Source: Alphaproteobacteria bacterium (GTDB lineage Bacteria > Pseudomonadota > Alphaproteobacteria > Kiloniellales > JAKSDN01). From it: a stretch of 6,296 nt of DNA. Below the pieces are notes generated by a model. That model was not told the origin of the DNA. It did not search any database and saw nothing but the letters and a program-made list of their open reading frames with translations. Shown one piece after another: positions 1 through 6,170 of this stretch. The position numbers and the translations under genes are program-made. The stretch lies in assembly GCA_030598385.1 (NCBI GenBank), contig JAUVQB010000092.1, forward strand, positions 1 to 6,296, read 5' to 3'. Position 1 is the first letter of the stretch. Each line of letters starts with the position of its first letter.

Positions 1-99
1 GCGGCTCAAAGGCCGGCTGAGGTCCAGGCCCCGGACTTCAGCTCCGAGTGGGCCGGATAGGGGAACGATGTCAATGGTCTGGGGCCGAGGTCCGGGCAT
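1..99 (-). CDS. TauD/TfdA-family Fe(II)/2-oxoglutarate-dependent dioxygenase, N-terminal part (runs off the window)
   Basis: Reading the minus strand from the ATG at 99-97 gives 33 codons with no stop up to base 1. After a short Pro-rich start the peptide reads TIDIVPLSGPLGAEVRGLDL followed by SRPLS. The block of a beta strand, then PLSG.LGAE.RG.DLSRPL, is the characteristic N-terminus of TauD/TfdA dioxygenases. These enzymes couple 2-oxoglutarate decarboxylation to hydroxylation of substrates such as taurine, sulfonates or aryloxyacetates. The HxD...H iron ligands lie outside the window, so the substrate cannot be inferred. The start is supported by GAGGA seven bases upstream. The frame stays open upstream to about position 367, but that part looks unlike the family and has no better start. 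It is separated from aceK by 318 bases and is probably its own transcription unit. Family assignment is fairly sure; function within the family is unknown. Confidence 0.82.
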   Translation of the reverse strand, partial: MPGPRPQTIDIVPLSGPLGAEVRGLDLSRPLSR

Positions 100-106
100 T
101 GGTAAA

Positions 107-119
107 TCCTCGTCACCTC
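107..119 (-). promoter_or_regulatory. Ribosome binding site of the TauD-family gene
   Basis: On the minus strand the bases read GAGGTGACGAGGA, with two Shine-Dalgarno-like cores. The nearer one (GAGGA, 107-111) is seven bases before the ATG at 99. This spacing decides the start, because the same frame is open further upstream without a comparable site. Confidence 0.6.
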
Positions 120-124
120 GTGAG

Positions 125-153
125 AGTTTGAAGGTAAGCGTTCCGATCGTCAA
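125..153 (-). promoter_or_regulatory. Possible sigma70-type promoter for the TauD-family gene
   Basis: On the minus strand TTGACG (148-153) matches a -35 box at five of six bases. It is followed after 17 bases by CAAACT (125-130), a poor -10 box (three of six). The leader would be only about 20 bases, just enough for the ribosome binding site. The same stretch has a loose inverted repeat (GAAGGT at 154-159 on the minus strand against ACCTTC at 130-135). This is a weak call resting on the -35 match and position. Confidence 0.22.
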
Positions 154-400
154 ACCTTCGATGGGATCGCGCCCACCCCGATTTCCCTTGCCACAAGGAT
201 GCACTACATTGGTCTGGAATCCGCTTCTTGGACGGCGCATCCGGCTGCCGCCATCGAGGCGACTTGCAGCCGCGTCAAGCGCCTCGCAATGACCAGGCTC
301 GTGGACGGCAGTGTGCTTCGCATCAACAATGGCGCCTGATGACCGGCTAAGACCTCTTCTGTCGGTTCATTGACCGGCATCCAAAAGCCCCCAACAGCAA

Positions 401-417
401 GTGCCCAGACGGGTCAC
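401..417 (-). terminator. Small hairpin directly after aceK, possible weak terminator
   Basis: On the minus strand, starting at the base after the aceK stop codon, GTG-A-CCC-GTCT-GGG-CAC can fold into a six-pair stem with one bulged A and a four-base loop. The following bases are only moderately T-rich and have no clean T run, so intrinsic termination is uncertain. The position immediately behind the stop is the main argument. Confidence 0.25.
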
Positions 418-2253
418 CTAGCGAAATAGTTTGCACTCGTCGGGATAGACGCTGAGGCTCGGCACTCTACCCTGCAGCAAATCGTCCTGCACCTCTTGCC
501 AGTAGTCTACGGTCAATAGGTCCCGGTGCACGTTGCGGAAGTGCCGGACCAGGGCTCTGTCGCGGATCCGCAAGCCCGATTCCACCTCCTCGGGCAGGAA
601 AATCACGCCGTCCTCGAAAAACCAGTCCGGCACGTCCTCCTCACCTTCGATGCGATCCTGATTGGTCCTGATCTTGATATCGGTGAAAGGCTCCAGCGCG
701 TCGTAGTCGAACAGATAGACCTTCAGATGCTTGCTCACGCCGTAGTTCCGGCCGTCGAGGTCCTTGTTGAAGATGTTGGCCGCGGCGTTGTTCTTGATGC
801 AGTGGCCGAGGTTTTCGACGACGATCTCGGCGTCCGCCGGGGCGGCGCTTTCGAGAAAGTTCGGCAGAGGGATCATTTTCGGCTGTGCGATGAGGTGCTT
901 GAAGACGAGGGCCCCCTCGAGACTGGTCACGCACGCCCCCGCATTCTGCAGCAGTTCCTCGCGCAGGGCCTCGTCGAACCATTCGTTCTTGAGCCGTACG
1001 TTGTAGTAAATGATGTTGTCGAGCATGCTGCCGGTGCGGTTGATTTCGTGCACCCGGCGGTACTTGTCGAGAACGGTTTCGACGCCTTCGAACGTGCCCC
1101 ATTTGTACTGATCGGTCGGAGTATCGCGGATCACCTTCAGCACGTAGCGGGAGGAGGGCGCCGAGAAGGCGATGGCCACGGTGCCGCGAAAGCCGACGGC
1201 GGTCTCGAACCTTTCGTGGGTCCTGGCCAACTCGGTCCTCAGTTCGTTCATCACCGCAACCTTGCCGACGTGATTGAATCCGACCGTCGAGTAATGCAGG
1301 CCGAGCGGCCGGTTGGGCATGATGCTGTGAAGAAAGGCGGCCAGCTCGTGATAATAGGGGTTGGTGACGTGAAAGTTGGCCAGGGTCGAAGAGAAGATAT
1401 TGTGCGAGTCGGTTTCGTTGATCAGGGCCGCGTCCACGTAAATCCCGTTCTCATCGTTGAGCAGCGCGATCACCAAGGGCGCCCGTTCGCCCTGCTCCAG
1501 AATAATACGTCCGACCAAGTAGGCGCCGCGGTTGCGATAGAAACCGGCATCGATCATCTGAATGGCCTGGATTGAACGCCGTCCTTCGCCGTCGGCGCCC
1601 AACCAGGCGTTGACCCGCTCGGCGACCAGATAGGCGTCTTCGCCTTTGTCCTGATAGTCTTTCGCAAAGCCCGGAATCGAGAGAATATCGGCCACGGTGT
1701 CCGGCGAGAGCGCGGCGCCTCCGGGAAATTCGCGATAGATTTTGACGCTTGCGTCCGGCCTCAGCCGATCGCCCTCACCGAAGGCGTATTCGACGGCCTG
1801 CCATTCCCCCTGGTAGATCATTCGCTGTATGGAACTGATGAAGGCGTAAGCGAGATCCGCTTCGTAGCGACCCTCGATCAGGGGCAGGTAGGCCTGTTCG
1901 ATGCCGCGCCAGTTGCTCTCGATTTGGGCCAGGTGCGGATAGCGCTCGGCGATGCGCGGCGCGAGCGCATGAATGCTTTCGCTGTAGATCGAAAGCCGGC
2001 GGCGGCTGAGCATCAGGGATTGGCCGGGGTCGCGGTTTTCGAAAGCCTGCTTCGCCCGGTCGGGAATCCCCCGCGACTCGTTGTAATAGTCGTCGAACTC
2101 CCGAAGCACCCAATGGGCCAGCGACACAGCCGTCTCGTCCACCGGCTCCGCGGGTTGCGGCAGCGTATCCCTGCGGGCTGTATCCCTGCGGGCGCCCTTG
2201 CGGGCGCTTTCGTTACGCCGCCGTCCCGTTCCGAACGCACCACTTTCCGTCAT
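418..2253 (-). CDS. aceK: Isocitrate dehydrogenase kinase/phosphatase AceK
   Basis: AceK phosphorylates and dephosphorylates isocitrate dehydrogenase in the cytoplasm, switching carbon between the TCA cycle and the glyoxylate bypass. The 611-residue product is slightly longer than the E. coli protein (578). The regulatory half (about 45-350) ends in the family block MPNRPLGLHYSTVGFNHVGK (312-331). The kinase half has SSRYVLKVIRD, with K373 matching the ATP-binding lysine. It also has E480 in VVENLGHCIKN, NIFNKDLDGRN with D498 and N503, and the LFDYD motif with D516. Spacing of these acidic residues agrees with E. coli E439, D457, N462 and D475. D412 probably matches D371, needed for phosphatase activity. 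All key residues are present, so the gene looks functional. The first 45 or so residues are a basic extension absent from E. coli AceK, and GTG codons 38 and 43 are alternative starts. The chosen ATG has GGGGAA about eleven bases upstream, a loose fit. No aceA or aceB lies beside it, unlike the enterobacterial aceBAK operon. Confidence 0.96.
   Translation of the reverse strand: MTESGAFGTGRRRNESARKGARRDTARRDTLPQPAEPVDETAVSLAHWVLREFDDYYNESRGIPDRAKQAFENRDPGQSLMLSRRRLSIYSESIHALAPRIAERYPHLAQIESNWRGIEQAYLPLIEGRYEADLAYAFISSIQRMIYQGEWQAVEYAFGEGDRLRPDASVKIYREFPGGAALSPDTVADILSIPGFAKDYQDKGEDAYLVAERVNAWLGADGEGRRSIQAIQMIDAGFYRNRGAYLVGRIILEQGERAPLVIALLNDENGIYVDAALINETDSHNIFSSTLANFHVTNPYYHELAAFLHSIMPNRPLGLHYSTVGFNHVGKVAVMNELRTELARTHERFETAVGFRGTVAIAFSAPSSRYVLKVIRDTPTDQYKWGTFEGVETVLDKYRRVHEINRTGSMLDNIIYYNVRLKNEWFDEALREELLQNAGACVTSLEGALVFKHLIAQPKMIPLPNFLESAAPADAEIVVENLGHCIKNNAAANIFNKDLDGRNYGVSKHLKVYLFDYDALEPFTDIKIRTNQDRIEGEEDVPDWFFEDGVIFLPEEVESGLRIRDRALVRHFRNVHRDLLTVDYWQEVQDDLLQGRVPSLSVYPDECKLFR
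2165..2206 (-). repeat. Short tandem repeat inside the 5' end of aceK
   Basis: Two adjacent 15-base units (2165-2179 and 2180-2194, plus strand GTATCCCTGCGGGC followed by T or G) differ at one base. A shortened third unit sharing TGCGGGCG follows (2195-2206). In the aceK frame they encode A-R-R-D-T-A-R-R-D-T at residues 21-30. The repeat explains part of the unusual N-terminal extension and is a likely site of slippage. The unit length is a multiple of three, so copy changes would keep the frame. Confidence 0.75.
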
Positions 2254-2299
2254 AGGACTGCCAATTCCCCAGAGGCTCGGCGATTTCGGCGACTCTTAC

Positions 2300-2336
2300 G
2301 GTGACCATTATCACCCATGGAGGACCGATTTGAGAA
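2300..2336 (-). promoter_or_regulatory. Possible aceK promoter with overlapping dyad
   Basis: On the minus strand TTCTCA (2331-2336, four of six against TTGACA) and GATAAT (2307-2312, five of six against TATAAT) are 18 bases apart. The -10 box lies about 54 bases before the aceK ATG. It is overlapped by a 5-bp dyad, GGTGA-N6-TCACC (2300-2315), which could be an operator. Just downstream TCGGCGA occurs twice (2277-2283 and 2286-2292) in the putative leader. This is inferred from motif match and position only. If it is wrong, aceK may be read through from the cox operon, whose last intact gene ends 279 bases upstream. Confidence 0.3.
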
Positions 2337-2449
2337 GATGATCCGATCGCCCGCCGATATCATAAGCCCTTGAGTGACTGGACGGCCGTCGAAGTGAGAC
2401 ATCTGCCCGCGGGTCGCCCAGGGGGCCGACGAGGGCGAAAAGGCTCGCA

Positions 2450-2530
2450 CTATGCGATGAACCGGATGACCGCCTCCGCGAATTCCTGCGGTGCGTCCTG
2501 TTGCAGCCAATGCGAGGCCTTCTCCAGGCG
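2450..2530 (-). pseudogene. C-terminal remnant of an alpha/beta-hydrolase
   Basis: Immediately downstream of the coxG stop, the minus strand encodes RLEKASHWLQQDAPQEF, then AEAVIRFIA and a TAG stop at 2452-2450. The pattern G/A-x-H-W-x-Q-x-x-x-P followed by an amphipathic helix ending in F-I/L is the standard C-terminus of alpha/beta-hydrolases such as epoxide hydrolases and dehalogenases. Its histidine is the catalytic-triad base. Only about 26 codons are present, and the frame upstream overlaps coxG and no longer resembles a hydrolase. The nucleophile elbow and oxyanion region are therefore gone and no start codon is available. I read it as the tail of a gene truncated by deletion or rearrangement at the coxG 3' end. 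A chance match is possible given the length, but the motif is specific. Confidence 0.65.
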
Positions 2531-2532
2531 CG

Positions 2533-3114
2533 TTAGCGTCCCACCAGCAGGTAGAGGGCGATCAAGGCGATGGCGCCGCCCAGCGCCCACCACCCGAAGT
2601 GTCCGGTCCGACGCGGCGGTGCAGGCTCTACCGTCGTCTCCGGCGTGCCGGCGGCCGTTGCGGCTTCGCCACCGCCATTCGCCAGTTCCTCGCCGAAGCG
2701 GGTAAAGAAATCATCGGCCATCTTCTTGGCCGTGCCGTCGATCAGGCGCGCGCCGACCTGGGCCAGCTTGCCGCCAACGTCGGCCTTGACCGTATAGCGC
2801 AGGATCGTCGCCTCGCCGTCGGGTTCGAGCTCGACCCGGGCGCTGCCCTTGGCGAAGCCGGCCGCACCGCCCTTGCCCTCGCCGGCGATCGTGTAGCCCG
2901 CGGGCGGTTCGAGGTCGGAGAACGTCACCCGCCCGTTGAACTTGGCGCGCACCGGGCCGACCCGGGCGACCACCGTGGCGGCCATTTCCGTATCCGACAG
3001 CCTTTCGATCGATTCACAGCCGGGGATCGCGCGCTGCAGCACCTCGACGTCGTTGAGCGCGGCATAGACCGCCTCGCGCGGCGCGGCGATCCGCGATTCG
3101 CCATTCATGTTCAT
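2533..3114 (-). CDS. coxG: CoxG-like SRPBCC protein with C-terminal membrane anchor
   Basis: The 193-residue product has a CoxG/SRPBCC fold at about 1-145. The start MNMNGESRIAAPREAVYAAL is typical, followed by P-G-C-E at 31-34, the strand around GPVRAKFNGRVTF and a closing helix near 126-144. An Ala/Pro/Thr-rich linker (145-170) leads to a hydrophobic helix (173-192) ending in VGR, a likely C-terminal tail anchor. In Afipia carboxidovorans CoxG is required to attach CO dehydrogenase to the cytoplasmic membrane, and the anchor here fits that role. It follows the XdhC-family gene by 48 bases. GAGG lies ten bases before the ATG at 3114; the second in-frame ATG at 3108 is an alternative. It is the last intact gene of the cox module. 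Related SRPBCC proteins occur with other molybdenum hydroxylases, so CO as substrate is not proven. Confidence 0.9.
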   Translation of the reverse strand: MNMNGESRIAAPREAVYAALNDVEVLQRAIPGCESIERLSDTEMAATVVARVGPVRAKFNGRVTFSDLEPPAGYTIAGEGKGGAAGFAKGSARVELEPDGEATILRYTVKADVGGKLAQVGARLIDGTAKKMADDFFTRFGEELANGGGEAATAAGTPETTVEPAPPRRTGHFGWWALGGAIALIALYLLVGR

Positions 3115-3162
3115 GCCTGCATCACCTCTTCAGAGTCTTCCGTCGTCCGCTTCGCGGCTGGA

Positions 3163-4041
3163 TCACACGATCTGCGTTGCCACAGTGCTGCCGTCGCGCT
3201 CGCGCGATTCCTCGACCTGGCCGCGGGCCTCGCGCACATGCTTGCGCCGCTCCTGCACGATCTCGGCCAGAATGGAGAGCGCGATTTCCTCGGGCGTGAC
3301 GGCGCCGATATCCAGACCGGCCGGCGAGCGCAGGCGCCCCGCCGCTTCGGCCGGCAATCCGGCGTCGACCAGTTCGGCCTTCAGTTTCTCGGCCTTGCGG
3401 CGGCTGCCGACGAAGGCGATGAAGCGCGCCGGCGAGAGGAGCGCGGCCCTGAGCGCCTCCCGGTCGCGCTTGCCCTGGGTGGCGACCACGAGATAGCTGT
3501 CCTCCATGCGCGGTTCCCCAGACAGGTCGAAGCCTTCGACCCGGCGGTCGGCGGCCGGCAGGCTCTCCTGGTCCTCGGGCAAGGCTGCCGTGGTGACGGC
3601 GAAGGCCATGTGCCGGCCCAGGTCCGTGAGTGCGTGGGCGACCGGCGAAGCGCCGCAAACGACAAGCGTCCGTCGCGGCAGCATCGGCTCGACGAAGACC
3701 TCGACCGTGCCGCCGCTGGGGCAGACGCTGCGATGATACTCGACCCCTTCCGCGCTGGGGCCCGGCGCAATCCCCTCGGCCTCCATGGCGTCGCTCGGCC
3801 GCACGGAGACCAAGCGGGCGCGGCCGTCCGCGAGCGCCTGCTGGGCCGCCCGGCGCACCGCACCCTGGGTGCAGCCGCCGCCGATCCAACCGACCATGGC
3901 GCCGTCGGCGGTCACGACCGCCTTGGCCCCGGCCTTGGCGGAGGTTGCGTTCTGGGTGCGCACGATGGTGGCGATGGCGAAGGACTGCTGCTTGCCCTTC
4001 AGCTCGGCCATCACATCGATCAAGTCGTCGCTCGCCACCAC
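3163..4041 (-). CDS. coxF: XdhC/CoxF-family molybdenum hydroxylase maturation protein
   Basis: XdhC-family proteins bind molybdenum cofactor and help its sulfuration and insertion into molybdenum hydroxylases; CoxF has an analogous role in maturing CO dehydrogenase. The N-terminal XdhC/CoxI domain covers about 19-72 and includes the ATIVRTQNATSAKAGAK block and IGGGC (53-57). C-P-S-G-G follows at 107-111. The C-terminal Rossmann-like domain starts with LVVCGASPVAHAL (from 126) and contains FVGSRRKA (from 210) and SPAGLDIGAVTPEEIALSI (239-257), all typical. The last 25 residues are charged and variable. The open frame reaches a GTG at 4050, but that overlaps the GGGAG sequence. The GTG at 4041, eight bases after GGGAG, or the one at 4038 is a better start. 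It follows coxE by a few bases, implying translational coupling. Naming it coxF rather than coxI rests on gene order. Confidence 0.88.
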   Translation of the reverse strand: MVASDDLIDVMAELKGKQQSFAIATIVRTQNATSAKAGAKAVVTADGAMVGWIGGGCTQGAVRRAAQQALADGRARLVSVRPSDAMEAEGIAPGPSAEGVEYHRSVCPSGGTVEVFVEPMLPRRTLVVCGASPVAHALTDLGRHMAFAVTTAALPEDQESLPAADRRVEGFDLSGEPRMEDSYLVVATQGKRDREALRAALLSPARFIAFVGSRRKAEKLKAELVDAGLPAEAAGRLRSPAGLDIGAVTPEEIALSILAEIVQERRKHVREARGQVEESRERDGSTVATQIV

Positions 4042-4055
4042 TCTCTCCACTCCCG

Positions 4056-5246
4056 TCAGAGCCGCGCCAGATAGGGCTCGAGCGCGGCCAGGCTGGCAAG
4101 GTTGTGGGCCGGCGCGAAGAGGTCGACATGGGGCAGGGCGGCGCGCATGCCGCCGGCCTCCGGCGTGTAGTCGCGCCAGCCGATCATGGGGTTGAGCCAG
4201 ACGATCCGCCGCGCCCGCCGTTTGAGCCGGGCCATCTCCCGCCCCAGCTTCTCCGGCGCGCCCGTGTCGTAGCCGTCGCTCACGATCATCACCACGCTGC
4301 GGCCGTTGAGCACGCTCTTGGCGTGGAAGCGATTGAAGGTCTCCAGGCTGTCGCCGATGCGCGTGCCGCCGCCCAGACCTTGGGCGACGATCGCCATGCG
4401 CTCCACGGCGCGGTTGGGATCGCGTTCGCGCAGCGCCTTGCTGATATGCACCAGCCGGGTATGGAACAGGAAGGCCTCGGCCTCGCGGAAGTGGTCCAGC
4501 ACGCCGTGCAGGAAGCGCAGGAAGAAGGTGCTGTACTGGCTCATGGAGCCGGACGCATCGAGGATGATGACCAGGCGCAGCGGCTTGCGGCGGCGCCGCC
4601 GGTAGCGGAGCTTCACGGGCGTGCCGCCGGTCGGGATGCTGGCGTGGATCGTGGCGCGCAGATCGAGCCGGCGGCCGCGCCGGCGAATGCGCTGGCGCCG
4701 GCTCAAGCGATAGCGCATGCGCGCGGCCAGGCGTTCGGCCAGTTCATGAGCGCGGGCCAGTTCCTCCGCCTGGGTCAGGTGGCGCAGGTCGGTCTGGGCC
4801 AGGTTCTCCGCCGTCGAGGCCCCGGCACGCCGGCCGGACGTCCCGGCCGCGGCCTCGGTCGTGTCGATGGACCGCTCGACCCGGTCGGGCGGAGCGGTGC
4901 GGCCGGTTTGCCCCTCCGCGCCGGGCAAGCGGCGCGGCGCACCCGCCCCGGGGCGGGGGCTCGTACGCGCCACCTGCTTGACCCCGCGGCGGCGCCAATA
5001 GGCGTCGAAGATCTCGTCGAAGCGCCGCCAGTCGGTCTGCGAGGAGCAAAGCAGGCTGCGCAGGCCCTGGCGCAGGTCGTTGGGCCTGGACAGGTCGACG
5101 GCCAGCGCTATGCGCAGGGAATCGCCGGCCTCGGCCAAGCCGACGGGGAAGCCGTTGGCGCGCAGGTTACTCAGAAAGCCGAGCAAACGGCGGCGCAGGC
5201 GGACGTCGACGTCCTGTGGATTGGGGGAAGAAGCGTTCCGAGTCAT
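4056..5246 (-). CDS. coxE: CoxE-like von Willebrand factor A domain protein
   Basis: CoxE-family proteins act with the AAA+ ATPase CoxD in assembling the metal centre of CO dehydrogenase-type enzymes. From the ATG at 5246 the product has 396 residues. A helical N-terminal region (about 15-85) is followed by a low-complexity Pro/Gly/Ala linker (about 92-148), a helix and a strongly basic stretch (about 174-222). The von Willebrand A domain (about 224-396) has a complete metal-binding site: DASGS (D230, S232, S234), the threonine of GGGTRIG (T295) and the aspartate of VSDGYDTG (D324). The frame extends to a GTG at 5264 that overlaps the coxD stop as GTGA. I prefer the ATG at 5246 because GAGGGG lies five bases upstream. 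This leaves 14 bases between coxD and coxE. Confidence 0.92.
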   Translation of the reverse strand: MTRNASSPNPQDVDVRLRRRLLGFLSNLRANGFPVGLAEAGDSLRIALAVDLSRPNDLRQGLRSLLCSSQTDWRRFDEIFDAYWRRRGVKQVARTSPRPGAGAPRRLPGAEGQTGRTAPPDRVERSIDTTEAAAGTSGRRAGASTAENLAQTDLRHLTQAEELARAHELAERLAARMRYRLSRRQRIRRRGRRLDLRATIHASIPTGGTPVKLRYRRRRRKPLRLVIILDASGSMSQYSTFFLRFLHGVLDHFREAEAFLFHTRLVHISKALRERDPNRAVERMAIVAQGLGGGTRIGDSLETFNRFHAKSVLNGRSVVMIVSDGYDTGAPEKLGREMARLKRRARRIVWLNPMIGWRDYTPEAGGMRAALPHVDLFAPAHNLASLAALEPYLARL

Positions 5247-5250
5247 GGCG

Positions 5251-5256
5251 CCCCTC
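5251..5256 (-). promoter_or_regulatory. Ribosome binding site of the coxE-like gene
   Basis: The minus strand reads GAGGGG shortly before the ATG at 5246, at near-ideal spacing. It selects this ATG over the GTG at 5264, which would have no such site. Confidence 0.55.
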
Positions 5257-5260
5257 AGCC

Positions 5261-6142
5261 TCACGCGACCTTGCCGGCCAGGCGTTGGACCACCTCGATC
5301 GAAATCGCCGCCCGGTCCTCCGCGGTCTTTAGCAGACAGATGAGCGTGTCGTGCACGGCCTCGGGATCCTCGCGAAGCTCGCCCATACCGAGACCCATGA
5401 GGGCGCTCGCCCAGTCGATGGTTTCGCCGATGCCCGGCCTTTTGCGGATGTCCTCCTTGCGCACCGCCTGGACGAAGCGGACGACCTGCGCCGCCAGGCC
5501 TCTATCTAGGCCGGGCAGGCGCGCTTCCAGGATTCGTAATTCCTTGGCCTCGTCCGGATAGTCCACATAGTGGTAGAGGCAACGCCGGCGCAGGGCATCG
5601 GACAGCTCGCGCGTGCCATTCGAGGTCAGGACCACGTAGGGCACCGACTTGGCGACGATGGTGCCGAGCTCCGGAATCGATATCTGGAAGTCTGACAAGA
5701 GCTCGAGCAGAAAGGCCTCGAACTCCTCGTCGGCCCGGTCGATCTCGTCGACCAGCAACACGGGCGGCTGGTCTTGGGTAATGGCCTGGAGCAACGGCCG
5801 CTCGAGCAGGAACTCCCGCGCGAAGATGTGGCGCTCCTTCTCCTCGGCGCTGACTTCCTCGCCTTCCCAGATCTTGATCGCCAGGATTTGCCGCTGGTAG
5901 TTCCACTCATAGAGCGCCGCGCTGGCATCCAGGCCCTCATAGCACTGTAGGCGGATCAGCCGGCAGTCGAGCACCTTCGCCAGGCTCTTGGCCACTTCGG
6001 TCTTGCCGACCCCGGCGTCGCCTTCCAGCAGCAGGGGGCGCTTCAGGTGCCGCATCATGGCGATCGCCGTGGCGAGCTGCGGATCGGCGACATAGCCGAC
6101 CTCGGTGAAACGCCGGATGATCTCTTCGCGCCTGTGCATCAT
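5261..6142 (-). CDS. coxD: CoxD-like MoxR-family AAA+ ATPase
   Basis: MoxR-type AAA+ ATPases act as chaperones together with a von Willebrand A partner. CoxD is needed to build the active-site cluster of CO dehydrogenase, and the next gene here is that partner. The 293-residue protein has a Walker A motif GDAGVGKT (41-48), Walker B VLLVDEID (128-135), sensor 1 asparagine in TSNGTRELS (N175) and arginine-finger candidates in LRRRC (185-187), so the ATPase core is complete. The C-terminal lid helices (about 196-293) contain KRPGIGETIDWASAL, typical of MoxR proteins linked to cox genes. Two ATGs are adjacent. The second (6139) is five bases from AGAGG and the first (6142) only two, so translation may start at the second. 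The stop overlaps or nearly touches coxE. Confidence 0.94.
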   Translation of the reverse strand: MMHRREEIIRRFTEVGYVADPQLATAIAMMRHLKRPLLLEGDAGVGKTEVAKSLAKVLDCRLIRLQCYEGLDASAALYEWNYQRQILAIKIWEGEEVSAEEKERHIFAREFLLERPLLQAITQDQPPVLLVDEIDRADEEFEAFLLELLSDFQISIPELGTIVAKSVPYVVLTSNGTRELSDALRRRCLYHYVDYPDEAKELRILEARLPGLDRGLAAQVVRFVQAVRKEDIRKRPGIGETIDWASALMGLGMGELREDPEAVHDTLICLLKTAEDRAAISIEVVQRLAGKVA

Positions 6143-6157
6143 GGCCTCTTCGCGCCT
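6122..6157 (-). repeat. 12-bp direct repeat flanking the coxD start codon
   Basis: CTCTTCGCGCCT (plus strand) occurs exactly at 6122-6133 and 6146-6157, starts 24 bases apart. On the minus strand the upstream copy contains the GAAGAG ribosome binding site and the downstream copy codes for residues near the N-terminus. The bases after the two copies differ, so it is not a simple tandem array. Confidence 0.7.
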
Positions 6158-6170
6158 AGGCTAGCACAGA

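Larger units (their letters stand above)
100..417. other. Intergenic spacer between aceK and the TauD-family gene
   Basis: This 318-base stretch lacks a convincing gene on either strand. Short open frames exist on both strands (for example 199-339 on the plus strand, 46 codons), but none gives a peptide I recognise. It contains the ribosome binding site and possible promoter of the dioxygenase, a small hairpin right after aceK, and two copies of TGACCGGC (340-347 and 371-378) whose starts are 31 bases apart. The last could be a pair of protein-binding half sites or chance. No tRNA or other structured RNA is apparent. Confidence 0.5.

Noticed and set aside
199..339. A 46-codon plus-strand frame beginning MHYIGLESASW, faintly like the start of IS110-family transposases
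   Set aside because: The likeness is limited to about six residues, the expected catalytic residues do not follow, and there is no terminal repeat. It could be a very decayed insertion sequence but cannot be supported.
526..1575. A 349-codon open frame on the plus strand inside aceK
   Set aside because: aceK on the opposite strand has all catalytic residues, and the plus-strand product has no recognisable motif.
418..2253. aceK as recently acquired DNA because it looks less GC-rich than coxE
   Set aside because: A hand count of single 60-base lines gave about 57% in aceK and 77% in coxE, but a line in coxD also gave about 57%. Local variation is too large to claim transfer.
2406..2438. GC-rich inverted repeats (CCCGCGGG, and TCGCCC with GGGCGA) after the cox operon as a terminator
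   Set aside because: On the transcribed strand no T run follows, the second stem has a 13-base loop, and such repeats are common by chance in DNA of this composition.
2250..2510. An 86-codon minus-strand frame spanning the gap between coxG and aceK
   Set aside because: It overlaps the hydrolase remnant in another frame and the aceK promoter region, has no ribosome binding site I can see, and its sequence resembles no family I know.
2491..4074. A 527-codon open frame on the plus strand opposite coxG and coxF
   Set aside because: It is antisense to two genes with clear family motifs, and its composition is that of a shadow frame.
3630..5561. A 643-codon open frame on the plus strand opposite coxF, coxE and part of coxD
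   Set aside because: It is antisense to well-supported genes. Its product is a low-complexity Arg/Pro/Ala/Gly protein, as expected from the complement of GC-rich coding DNA, and shows no recognisable domain.
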